A stretch of DNA of 64,000 nt from Ostreococcus lucimarinus CCE9901 (taxonomy: Eukaryota; Chlorophyta; Mamiellophyceae; Mamiellales; Bathycoccaceae). The translations under genes and the position numbers were made by a program. The stretch is taken from NCBI RefSeq assembly GCF_000092065.1, contig NC_009357.1:62001-126000 (forward strand), in the 5' to 3' direction. This document shows, piece after piece, positions 38,190 to 46,458 of the stretch (position 1 is its first letter; each line of letters starts with the position of its first letter). The notes under the pieces are model-generated. The model saw only the letters and a list, made by a program, of their open reading frames with translations. It made no database searches and was not told the DNA's origin.

Positions 38190-38956
38190 TCACCCACGCC
38201 TCGCTGCTCACCGCTTGGTTCGCCGTCGCGGTGGCGACGTTCCCGTTCCTTTTCACCGCGACGGCGCCCTACGGGAAGTTCGTTCGCGCGGGATGGGGAC
38301 CGTTCATCGACGGCAACGTCGGCTGGGCGACGCAAGAGGTCGTCTCGCCCATCGCCTTTTGGCTCGGGCACACGCGCGGTGACGCCATCTTCGACGATTT
38401 GACCCATCGCACGCCCGCTAGTGGGTATGCTCGAGCGTTACCGTGGGTGTTCACCGCGCATTACGTCTATCGCGCGTTGATATATCCCGCGACGCGTCGC
38501 ATGAGTCGCACCACGGCAGCCACCGTGTGCGCCGCCGTCGGTTTCAACGTCATCAACGGCGTGTTAATAGGCGCCGAGCTCGCGCACGGGTCGGCGAAGC
38601 CGAACGACGCGCAAATCATCGCCGGCGCGGCCATCATGGCGTGCGGAGCGGCGTTAAACATCTGGTACGACACCCTCCTCGCGCGACTGCGCGCTCAGCG
38701 CGCGTCCGGCGCGTACGTCGTCCCGACCGGCGGCCTATTCAATCTCGTCGCCTGTCCGCACTATCTCGGCGAGTCGATCGAGTGGATCGGTTTCGCGATT
38801 CTCACCGCCCCCGCGAGATCCACCGCGGTGTTCGCGTTTTGGACCTTCGCCAACCTCTTTCCTCGCGCCGTCGCCACGAGGGCGTACTATCGCCGCCGCT
38901 TCGGCGCGCGCGCGTTCCCCGACCGCATCCGCGCCATGATCCCTTTCATCGCCTAG
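38186..38956 (+). CDS. DET2: Steroid 5-alpha-reductase (DET2 type)
   Basis: 256 residues, the usual length of the family. Motifs include APYGKFVRAGWGP near the N-terminus and, at the C-terminal reductase domain, VPTGGLFNLVACPHYLGESIEWIGFA and AYYRRRFG, matching SRD5A/DET2 NADPH-dependent membrane enzymes of the ER. It reduces the delta-4 bond of 3-oxosteroids. The N-terminus is complete at this ATG (hydrophobic helix then APYGK), so the 4-nt overlap with the upstream gene appears real. Confidence 0.9.
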   Translation: MITHASLLTAWFAVAVATFPFLFTATAPYGKFVRAGWGPFIDGNVGWATQEVVSPIAFWLGHTRGDAIFDDLTHRTPASGYARALPWVFTAHYVYRALIYPATRRMSRTTAATVCAAVGFNVINGVLIGAELAHGSAKPNDAQIIAGAAIMACGAALNIWYDTLLARLRAQRASGAYVVPTGGLFNLVACPHYLGESIEWIGFAILTAPARSTAVFAFWTFANLFPRAVATRAYYRRRFGARAFPDRIRAMIPFIA

Positions 38957-39171
38957 CCCCGCGTCCCCGTTCCCTTTTCGCGCGCGCGCAGTTCTCGGTT
39001 CTCGGTTCTCAATCTTTTCGCGCGCTGTATGTAAGTCTTTCGTTGCGCGCCGCCGTCGCTCGCCTCGCCGCGCGGCGTCGAAAACCCTCGCCAAAAACCC
39101 GAAAAGACGCCGACACCCGACATTCGCCGCCGGCCCGCGCGCGCGCCGACCGCTCTCGCCCGCGGGCCGTC

Positions 39172-40485
39172 ATGCGCGTCCTGTCGCGCGTCGTCGCGCC
39201 CGCGCCGCTCGCGCGCGCGCGCGACGCCCGCGCGGCGTGCGACGCGCGACGACGCGCGGCGGCGGCGACGCGATCGACCGCGCGCGCGAACGACGGCGAC
39301 GACGCGCGACGACGCGCGGGCGACGCGAACGAACGGCGCGTGACGATGGAACGAAGCGCGATGAAGCGCGCGACGCGACGCGCGACGCACGTCGCGCGAG
39401 CGTCGAGCGCGGAGACGACGGATAAGCCGCTGGACCACGTGCTGGACAAGCTGCGCGCGCGAGGCAAGGACGCGGTGCAGGTGCTGATGCTGTTGAGCCT
39501 GTTCGCGTGCTGGTACGGGTTCAACATCGTGTTCAACATACATAACAAACAGATTTTGAAGAGCTTTCCGTACCCGGTGACGGTGACGCTGATCGAACTC
39601 GGCGTGGGGAGCGCGTTGATTTGCGCGATGTGGGCGAGCGGGGCGAAAAAGCCGCCGACGCTGACGAAGGAGATGCTGAAACCGATCGTGCCGTTGGCGG
39701 TGATTCACGCGGTTGGGAATTTGTTGACGAATGTTTCGCTTGGGAAGGTGGCGGTGTCGTTCACGCACACGATTAAGGCGATGGAACCGTTCTTTTCGGT
39801 GTTGCTCTCGGCGTTGTTCTTGGGGGATATTCCCTCGCTCGCCGTCGTCGGCGCGCTCGTGCCGGTTGTCGGCGGCGTCGCGCTCGCGTCCATGACGGAA
39901 GTCAGCTTTTGCTGGGCGGGCTTTTTGGCCGCCATGGGGTCGAACATCACGTTCCAGTCGCGAAATGTGCTGAGTAAGAAGATGATGGGGTTGTCGTCGA
40001 TCAAAGGAGCCATCGACAACATCAACTTGTTCAGCGTCATCACGATGTTGAGCTGCGTGGTGTGTCTTCCCATCGCCATCGGCCTTGAGGGTGTTCACTT
40101 CACCCCTTCCACTATAAGCGCGGTCGGCGTGAGCGTCCAAGAGTTGGCCAAGAGCTTGATGATTGCCGGTTTCTGCTTCCAAATGTACCAGCAAATCTCG
40201 TACATGATTCTTTCTCGCGTCAGCCCGGTGACGCACTCTGTCGGTAACTGCATGAAGCGTGTCACCGTCATCGTCGTCACGCTGCTGTACTTCAAGAACC
40301 CAGTTTCTCCGCTCAATATGGCGGGCACCGCTTTGGCCTTGAGCGGCGTGTTCTTGTATTCGAGAGCCAAGCGCGCTGAGGGAGACAAGAAAAAGGCGGC
40401 GGCGGCGACGCCGGCGTTCACTCGAAGCGACTCGGCGTACAATGATACGTTCCGCGCGACGACTGGCTTGAGCAACATCGAATAA
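39172..40485 (+). CDS. Plastid phosphate translocator (TPT/PPT/GPT family)
   Basis: 437 residues. A long Arg/Ala-rich transit peptide (about 1-85) precedes ten membrane helices with family motifs: FNIVFNIHNKQILKSFPYP, VGNLLTNVSLGKVAVSFTHT, IKAMEPFFSVLLSALFLG, SRNVLSKKMM, and the Lys-Arg pair GNCMKRV. The carriers exchange phosphate for triose-P, PEP or hexose-P across the inner envelope. The exact substrate class is not decided here. The C-terminus is polar. Confidence 0.92.
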   Translation: MRVLSRVVAPAPLARARDARAACDARRRAAAATRSTARANDGDDARRRAGDANERRVTMERSAMKRATRRATHVARASSAETTDKPLDHVLDKLRARGKDAVQVLMLLSLFACWYGFNIVFNIHNKQILKSFPYPVTVTLIELGVGSALICAMWASGAKKPPTLTKEMLKPIVPLAVIHAVGNLLTNVSLGKVAVSFTHTIKAMEPFFSVLLSALFLGDIPSLAVVGALVPVVGGVALASMTEVSFCWAGFLAAMGSNITFQSRNVLSKKMMGLSSIKGAIDNINLFSVITMLSCVVCLPIAIGLEGVHFTPSTISAVGVSVQELAKSLMIAGFCFQMYQQISYMILSRVSPVTHSVGNCMKRVTVIVVTLLYFKNPVSPLNMAGTALALSGVFLYSRAKRAEGDKKKAAAATPAFTRSDSAYNDTFRATTGLSNIE

Positions 40486-40669
40486 GAATGAGAGTCGAGC
40501 GGTGACGTGGTTGTAGCATTTTCACACTTAGCAGCAATAATTCTACCTTGTCAGTACGAGACACGATGCCTCTTCGATTCGCGTCACGTTTGTGTTTGCG
40601 TATGTGTTACAGTGGAATTTCACCGTTCTAGGTGTGAGCGCTAATCGCGTCACGCTAAATTAATCGTTT

Positions 40670-43600
40670 TCATACAGTTGGCGTCGTCGGGGTCGTCGGG
40701 GTCGCCGTCATGGGAGTCGAGTTTTTTGAGTTGGCTTTCGCCTTCAATCTTGCGACGTATTGATCGAGCAGCGCATTGATCTTTTGCTTGCGCGAGTCTG
40801 TAAGAAACGCGCTCGTGCCTTGTTCCGTGTTCTGGTCAAACTTCCTCGGGATCACAGTCATCACTTTAACCATGCTTTTTCGAACAATCGTTCTGAGTTG
40901 CGACTTGGTGAGGTCTTGAACGCTGAGCGTCGTCTTGATGAAGTGCAACACGCGTTGCGCGAGAAGCGTATCCGCCGCCACCTTTGGGAGCTTCGCTTTT
41001 GATGGCATTGTATTCTTTGAACACTCAGCTGGAGACACCGCAGAAGCGAGATCGGGACCGCTTTCAGGGGCGCTTTGCTTCTGCAACAAAGCTGCACGCA
41101 CATTTGAGTCAACCACCGGATCAGGGTTAGATTCAACCATCTCGGGCTTCGGCGGCGGCGGCGATGACGGTAAAAGAGTCGACGTTGGCAACTGAGCGCC
41201 TTCGCACTTCTTCTTGCACGCACGCTCGTGCGCGGCGAAGCCAGCGCCCTTCATCGACTTGTAAACCTGGCAGAACGAGCACGTTAGCATCTTCGCATCC
41301 ATGTCGCGCTTCTTCTTGCACGCACGCTCGTGCGCGGCGAAGCCAGCTCCCGGAGCGCCTGTGAAAGTTCTGCAGTACGAGCACGTGATCGGCTCCTTCG
41401 CGGGCGTTGAGCTCGGCGGCGGTTGCGTACGCGGAGCCGGCGGCGATGACGGTAAAGAAGTCGACGTTGGCAACTGAGCGCTTTCGCGCTTCTTCTTGCA
41501 CGCACGCTCGTGCGCGGCGAAGCCAGCTCCTGGCGCGCCTGTGAAAGTTCTGCAGTACGAGCACGTGATCGGCTCCTTCGCGGGCGTTGAGCTCGGCGGC
41601 GGTTGCGTACGCGGAGCCGGCGGCGATGACGGTAAAGAAGTCGACGTTGGCAACTGAGCGCTTTCGCGCTTCTTCTTGCACGCACGCTCGTGCGCGGCGA
41701 AGCCAGCTCCTGGCGCGCCTGTGAAAGTTCTGCAGTACGAGCACGTGATCGGCTCCTTCGCGGGCGTTGAGCTCGGCGGCGGTTGCGTACGCGGAGCCGG
41801 CGGCGATGACGGTAAAGAAGTCGACGTTGGCAACTGAGCGCTTTCGCGCTTCTTCTTGCACGCACGCTCGTGCGCGGCGAAGCCAGCTCCCGGAGCGCCT
41901 GTGAAAGTTCCGCAGTACGAGCACGTGATCGGCTCCTTCGCGGGCGTTGAGCTCGGCGGCGGTTGCGTACGCGGAGCCGGCGGCGATGACGGTAAAGAAG
42001 TCGACGTTGGCAACTGAGCGCTTTCGCGCTTCTTCTTGCACGCACGCTCGTGCGCGGCGAAGCCAGCGCCCTTCATCGACTTGTAAACCTGGCAGAACGA
42101 GCACGTTAGCATCTTCGCATCCATGTCGCGCTTCTTCTTGCACGCACGCTCGTGCGCGGCGAAGCCAGCTCCCGGCGCGCCTGTGAAAGTTCCGCAGTAC
42201 GAGCACGTGATCGGCTCCTTCGCGGGCGTTGAGCTCGGCGGCGGTTGCGTACGCGGAGCCGGCGGCGATGACGGTAAAGAAGTCGACGTTGGCAACTGAG
42301 CGCTTTCGCGCTTCTTCTTGCACGCACGCTCGTGCGCGGCGAAGCCAGCTCCCGGCGCGCCTGTGAAAGTTCTGCAGTACGAGCACGTGATCGGCTCCTT
42401 CGCGGGCGTTGAGCTCGGCGGCGGTTGCGTACGCGGAGCCGGCGGCGATGACGGTAAAGAAGTCGACGTTGGCAACTGAGCGCTTTCGCGCTTCTTCTTG
42501 CACGCACGCTCGTGCGCGGCGAAGCCAGCTCCCGGCGCGCCTGTGAAAGTTCTGCAGTACGAGCACGTGATCGGCTCCTTCGCGGGCGTTGAGCTCGGCG
42601 GCGGTTGCGTACGCGGAGCCGGCGGCGATGACGGTAAAGAAGTCGACGTTGGCAACTGAGCGCTTTCGCGCTTCTTCTTGCACGCACGCTCGTGCGCGGC
42701 GAAGCCAGCTCCCGGCGCGCCTGTGAAAGTTCTGCAGTACGAGCACGTGATCGGCTCCTTCGCGGGCGTTGAGCTCGGCGGCGGTTGCGTACGCGGAGCC
42801 GGCGGCGATGACGGTAAAGAAGTCGACGTTGGCAACTGAGCGCTTTCGCGCTTCTTCTTGCACGCACGCTCGTGCGCGGCGAAGCCAGCTCCCGGAGCGC
42901 CTGTGAAAGTTCTGCAGTACGAGCACGTGATCGTCTTCACATCCATCTCGTGCTTCTTCTGGCACGCGCGTTTGTGCGCAGCATACCCTGCGCCGCCGAA
43001 GCCCTCGTACTCATACACGTTGCAAAACACGCACCGCTTCAGGACCTTCTCAGTTACTTGCACCGGCTGGACCACTACGGGCGAGAACGTTCCTTGCTCG
43101 TGTTTTCGCTTGCACACACGCTCGTGCGCGGCGAACCCAGCGCCTTTTGCACTCGCGTAGACTTGACAGTGCGGACAAGTAAGTGTGTTCTTCTCCTTCT
43201 CGAGGCGCTTCTTGCACGCGCGCTCATGCGCGTAAAACCCGACACTTTTCACGGCTTCGTACGTGTGGCAATACGAACAAGTGAGCGTTTGCTTGCCTAA
43301 AGTCGCCTCAGCAGACAAGCAGGCTGGATCGTTCGGTATCGTAGTGGGTGCAATTTTCTCCAGAACTTTCCCCGGAAGCGCAGCGTGTGTCGACGTCGCC
43401 GGCGCTGGCACCGGCGCCGGCATGTCGACTGCGTCGCCGGGCGAGTTTGACTCGGAATTCCAATGCGCGATTGAAGTTTCATCGTCCGTAGAAGCATGTT
43501 TTACTTCGACTTCTGGCTGCGTCACTTCTTCATTGTCTTCTTCATTCGTCATCGCCACGTCTTCCGTCGGTGCGACGGCCTCCGTCTCCTCGTTGGTCGC

Positions 43601-44806
43601 GCGCTGCGTCTGCGTCACTTCTTCTTCCGCGGCGCCAAAAGTCTCTTCTTCCTTCTCGATCGTCTTCTTTTTCGGCACGCTGCTCGGGAACAAGAATTCG
43701 GCGCGAACTTCTGTGACTTGGGGCGAGTCTTCTTCTACGTCTGTCTCTGCGATTTCGTCATCCTCTTCGACTTCACCCACGTCTTGTGGCACCTCGATGT
43801 TGTCGTAGTCGTCTTCGGCGATGAAATCATCGACGACATCCTTCACCGCGGGCGCGATGGCGACTAAATCATCGTCCAGCAAACTCGGCGTGGGGTCGTA
43901 TTTGGGCTTGGGTTTCCTCTTTTGCCGCGGCTTCTTCACCTTCATCACCTGGTCGAATCCCGCCAAGTCACCCATGGGTTTGCGCTTCGAGCTCGGAAAC
44001 ATCATCGTAAGATCGAGCGCGGGTTCTTCGACGTGATCGCCCGCGCCCGGTGCGGCTTCCTCGACTTGATTCGCGCGCGCTCCTTCGTTCGCCTCCGCCG
44101 CGGTCGCCGTCGTCGTCGCGCCGCCCGCCGCCGTCGCCGTTCGCCGCTCGTCCTCGTCCTCGTCTTCGTCCGCCTCCTCCTCCTCTCGCACGAACCCCTC
44201 CACCAAGGCGTTGAAATCCATCGCATCGTCATCGTCCCCATCGACTAAATCATTCGCATTCTTCGTCGTCGTCTCGCCGTTCTTCTCGAAATCCACCACG
44301 ACGGTTTCCGTCTCCCTCGTCGCCGTCTCGCCGTCTCTCCCCTCCGTAGGCGCGCTCGCGAACAGCCGCTCCGCGATCTCCCTCGCGCGCACCACCGCGT
44401 CCATGGCGTCCTCGATCGTCATCCCTTCCGCGCCATCGTCGCTCCCTCGTCCCGTGAACGACGCCACCACCGCCTCGGCGTCGCCGTCTCGCGCGCCCCC
44501 GCGCGTCATCTCCTCCTTCACCCCTCGTTCGATCGCCGCGTCCGCGCGTCGTCGCGCCGCCTCGTGCGCCCGTATCGCCTCGTCCCGCGCCCGCTCGTAC
44601 GTCGCCCGCGCGTCGTCGCGCGCCGCGTCGTCGCCGCGCGCGTCCGCAGCCGTCGGACCCAAGAGAAATTCGAATCCGGCGGCGCGCGCGTGTCGCGCGA
44701 TCGCGATCGGCTCGAACGACGGCCCCTGGAGCCTGATGTACTTGCACACCAGCGCGATGTGCTTGGCGTGGTCCGCGCGCGCGGCGCTCGGCGAGCGCTC
44801 CGCCAT
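40670..44806 (-). CDS. Giant repeat protein with 14 C2HC zinc modules
   Basis: 1378 residues. N-terminal 45 residues (HAKHIALVCKYIRLQGPSFEPI) look like a small folded domain, followed by an acidic, NLS-bearing linker (KKPRQKRKPKPK). Then 14 zinc modules of form C-x2-C-x13-H-x3-C occur. The first three are divergent (TLTCSYCHTY, TLTCPHCQVY, LKRCVFCNVY); the next eleven are nearly identical. Modules with ITCSYC(R/G)TFTGAP are joined by a Ser/Pro linker (SAQLPTSTSLPSSPPAP...). Two have the SFCQVYKSMKGAG form. A C-terminal helical domain (LAQRVLHFIKTTLSVQDLT) follows. No family recognised; nucleic-acid or protein binding is inferred. It is divergent from DEG1. Confidence 0.8.
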   Translation of the reverse strand: MAERSPSAARADHAKHIALVCKYIRLQGPSFEPIAIARHARAAGFEFLLGPTAADARGDDAARDDARATYERARDEAIRAHEAARRRADAAIERGVKEEMTRGGARDGDAEAVVASFTGRGSDDGAEGMTIEDAMDAVVRAREIAERLFASAPTEGRDGETATRETETVVVDFEKNGETTTKNANDLVDGDDDDAMDFNALVEGFVREEEEADEDEDEDERRTATAAGGATTTATAAEANEGARANQVEEAAPGAGDHVEEPALDLTMMFPSSKRKPMGDLAGFDQVMKVKKPRQKRKPKPKYDPTPSLLDDDLVAIAPAVKDVVDDFIAEDDYDNIEVPQDVGEVEEDDEIAETDVEEDSPQVTEVRAEFLFPSSVPKKKTIEKEEETFGAAEEEVTQTQRATNEETEAVAPTEDVAMTNEEDNEEVTQPEVEVKHASTDDETSIAHWNSESNSPGDAVDMPAPVPAPATSTHAALPGKVLEKIAPTTIPNDPACLSAEATLGKQTLTCSYCHTYEAVKSVGFYAHERACKKRLEKEKNTLTCPHCQVYASAKGAGFAAHERVCKRKHEQGTFSPVVVQPVQVTEKVLKRCVFCNVYEYEGFGGAGYAAHKRACQKKHEMDVKTITCSYCRTFTGAPGAGFAAHERACKKKRESAQLPTSTSLPSSPPAPRTQPPPSSTPAKEPITCSYCRTFTGAPGAGFAAHERACKKKRESAQLPTSTSLPSSPPAPRTQPPPSSTPAKEPITCSYCRTFTGAPGAGFAAHERACKKKRESAQLPTSTSLPSSPPAPRTQPPPSSTPAKEPITCSYCRTFTGAPGAGFAAHERACKKKRESAQLPTSTSLPSSPPAPRTQPPPSSTPAKEPITCSYCGTFTGAPGAGFAAHERACKKKRDMDAKMLTCSFCQVYKSMKGAGFAAHERACKKKRESAQLPTSTSLPSSPPAPRTQPPPSSTPAKEPITCSYCGTFTGAPGAGFAAHERACKKKRESAQLPTSTSLPSSPPAPRTQPPPSSTPAKEPITCSYCRTFTGAPGAGFAAHERACKKKRESAQLPTSTSLPSSPPAPRTQPPPSSTPAKEPITCSYCRTFTGAPGAGFAAHERACKKKRESAQLPTSTSLPSSPPAPRTQPPPSSTPAKEPITCSYCRTFTGAPGAGFAAHERACKKKRDMDAKMLTCSFCQVYKSMKGAGFAAHERACKKKCEGAQLPTSTLLPSSPPPPKPEMVESNPDPVVDSNVRAALLQKQSAPESGPDLASAVSPAECSKNTMPSKAKLPKVAADTLLAQRVLHFIKTTLSVQDLTKSQLRTIVRKSMVKVMTVIPRKFDQNTEQGTSAFLTDSRKQKINALLDQYVARLKAKANSKNSTPMTATPTTPTTPTV
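41344..42940. repeat. 180-bp tandem repeat array inside the zinc-module gene
   Basis: The marker GTGAAAGTTC recurs at 41361, 41541, 41721, 41901, 42183, 42363, 42543, 42723 and 42903. That is 180 bp each time, except one 282-bp step, where a 102-bp extra module (the KSMKGAG form) is inserted. Units are near-identical even at silent sites. Neighbouring units share silent variants (for example CCTGGCGCG versus CCCGGAGCG), as expected from recent unequal exchange. Confidence 0.95.
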
Positions 44807-44847
44807 GACGACGCGATGTGACGCGGCGGCAGTGCGCGACGGTCCGG

Positions 44848-46398
44848 ATGGCGCGCGCGATGCGCGTCGCGACGACGCGCGCGCGAGAGACGCGCGCGAG
44901 GTGCGAGCGCGCGCCGAGCCGGCGCGCGCGCGCGCGCGCGGCGACGCGCGCGAGAAATCGCGCGACGCGCGACGACGGGGCGGATGACGTGTTCGGTGCC
45001 GAGGAGAGATTCGATGACGACGACGCGCGCGGGACGATCGGACGCGCCGTCGCGCGCGTCGCGGCGTGCGCGGTGACGCTGAACGCGCTCGGCGCGGACG
45101 CGGCGCTGATGGAGGGGACGGAGGTCGGTTGGACGAGGACGAGGACGACGGCGACGACGACGACGACGAACGACGCGCGCGACGACGACGCGTCGGCGCC
45201 GGAGGGGCGGTATAGGACGTACATCGCACCGGATGTCCCGCTCGGGGACGCCGCGGTGCGGTTGCCGATGCCAGCGCGCGAAGCCAAGAGAGACGGCGCG
45301 TACAAGACGGTGCAGGCGACGCAGCGGTTTACGGATGGCGAGCGCGAGACGGTGCGATTGTTTAATAACGCCAAGGCGAGCGTCGTGTACATCACCAATG
45401 TCGCCGTGCGCAGAGATGCGTTCACGTTGAATCTCACGGAACAGCCGCAAGGGGCGGGGAGCGGCATCGTCTGGGACGACAAGGGGCACATCGTCACCAA
45501 CTACCACGTCATCGACAAGGCGAATCAGTTGAAGGTGTCGTTTTTGCCGAATAAAGGCGGGGTGCAGAATCAGAAGACGTACGACGCCGCAATCGTTGGG
45601 TTCGACGACGATAAGGACATCGCCGTGCTGCAGGTGAACGACCCAGAGGCGCTGCGGGAGATGAAACCGCTCGTCATCGGAACGAGCGGAGACTCCATGG
45701 TGGGCCAGCGTGTCTTCGCGATCGGGAACCCGTTTGGGCTCGATCACACGCTCACAACCGGCATCATCAGCGGCCTCGGACGAGAGATTCAAAGCGGTAA
45801 CACCGGGCGCCCAATCGACGGCATCATTCAAACGGACGCGGCGATCAATCCCGGCAACTCGGGGGGCCCTTTGTTGAATTCGTCGGGACAGCTCATCGGC
45901 ATCAACACCGCGATTTATTCCGCGTCCGGGACGTCCAGCGGCGTGGGATTCGCCCTCCCGAGCGACATGGTGAGCGGTATCGTCGATCAAATCATTCGTT
46001 ACGGTCGCGTGACGCGTCCGATTCTCGGCGTCTCCTTCGCCCCCGACGGCGCGCTCGACCAGCTCGGCCTCGGCGGCGTGTTGGTGCTCGACGCTCGCGC
46101 GGGCGGTCCCGCCGCGCGCGCCGGCGTCCGCAGCACCACGCGCGACGAATCCGGCCGTCTCATCCTCGGCGACATCATCATCGAGCTCGCGGGCGAGCAA
46201 ATTCAAGACTCCAGCGATTTATACCGCACCCTCGACAAGCTCTCCGTCGGCGAAACCGTCGACGTGACGCTCTTGCGAGGCGTCGACAAAGTCTCCGCCC
46301 GCGTCACCCTCGACGACGTCAAGGACATGAAACCTCCGACCGCGTCCACGATCGTCATCCCGATGCGCACCAAGAAGTCTCCAAACTCGCCGTACTAG
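44848..46398 (+). CDS. DEG1: DEG1-type HtrA protease, thylakoid lumen
   Basis: 516 residues. A basic plastid transit region is followed by a lumen-type signal (VARVAACAVTLNALGADAALM, cleavage after ADA likely). The trypsin-like protease domain has the triad H220 (TNYHVID), D257 (DKDIAVL) and S338 (NPGNSGGPL). A single PDZ domain (about 385-500) includes LGVSFAP, LGDIIIELAGE and VGETVDVTLLRG. DEG1 degrades damaged photosystem II and lumenal proteins. The start is the first ATG; a GTG-led frame extends 10 codons further up. Only 41 bp separate it from the zinc-module gene. Confidence 0.93.
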   Translation: MARAMRVATTRARETRARCERAPSRRARARAATRARNRATRDDGADDVFGAEERFDDDDARGTIGRAVARVAACAVTLNALGADAALMEGTEVGWTRTRTTATTTTTNDARDDDASAPEGRYRTYIAPDVPLGDAAVRLPMPAREAKRDGAYKTVQATQRFTDGERETVRLFNNAKASVVYITNVAVRRDAFTLNLTEQPQGAGSGIVWDDKGHIVTNYHVIDKANQLKVSFLPNKGGVQNQKTYDAAIVGFDDDKDIAVLQVNDPEALREMKPLVIGTSGDSMVGQRVFAIGNPFGLDHTLTTGIISGLGREIQSGNTGRPIDGIIQTDAAINPGNSGGPLLNSSGQLIGINTAIYSASGTSSGVGFALPSDMVSGIVDQIIRYGRVTRPILGVSFAPDGALDQLGLGGVLVLDARAGGPAARAGVRSTTRDESGRLILGDIIIELAGEQIQDSSDLYRTLDKLSVGETVDVTLLRGVDKVSARVTLDDVKDMKPPTASTIVIPMRTKKSPNSPY

Positions 46399-46458
46399 CG
46401 CGTCCTCGCCTCGCTGTAACTGTACCATTCTTTCCTTCGTCATTCGTCGGCGCGCGCG

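Noticed and set aside
41344-42940. CRISPR or satellite DNA
   Set aside because: The repeat is fully coding and keeps frame, and the unit has no unique spacers.
41133-42965. 610-residue open frame on the minus strand, and 253-residue frames in a third register, all made of repeats
   Set aside because: The 180-bp unit is a multiple of three and stop-free in several registers, so these are shadows of the zinc-module frame, which alone has Cys/His spacing and flanking conserved domains.
44250-45500. 416-residue minus-strand open frame across the zinc-module and DEG1 genes
   Set aside because: It overlaps both genes in other registers and has no coherent domain; the DEG1 and zinc-module frames explain the sequence.
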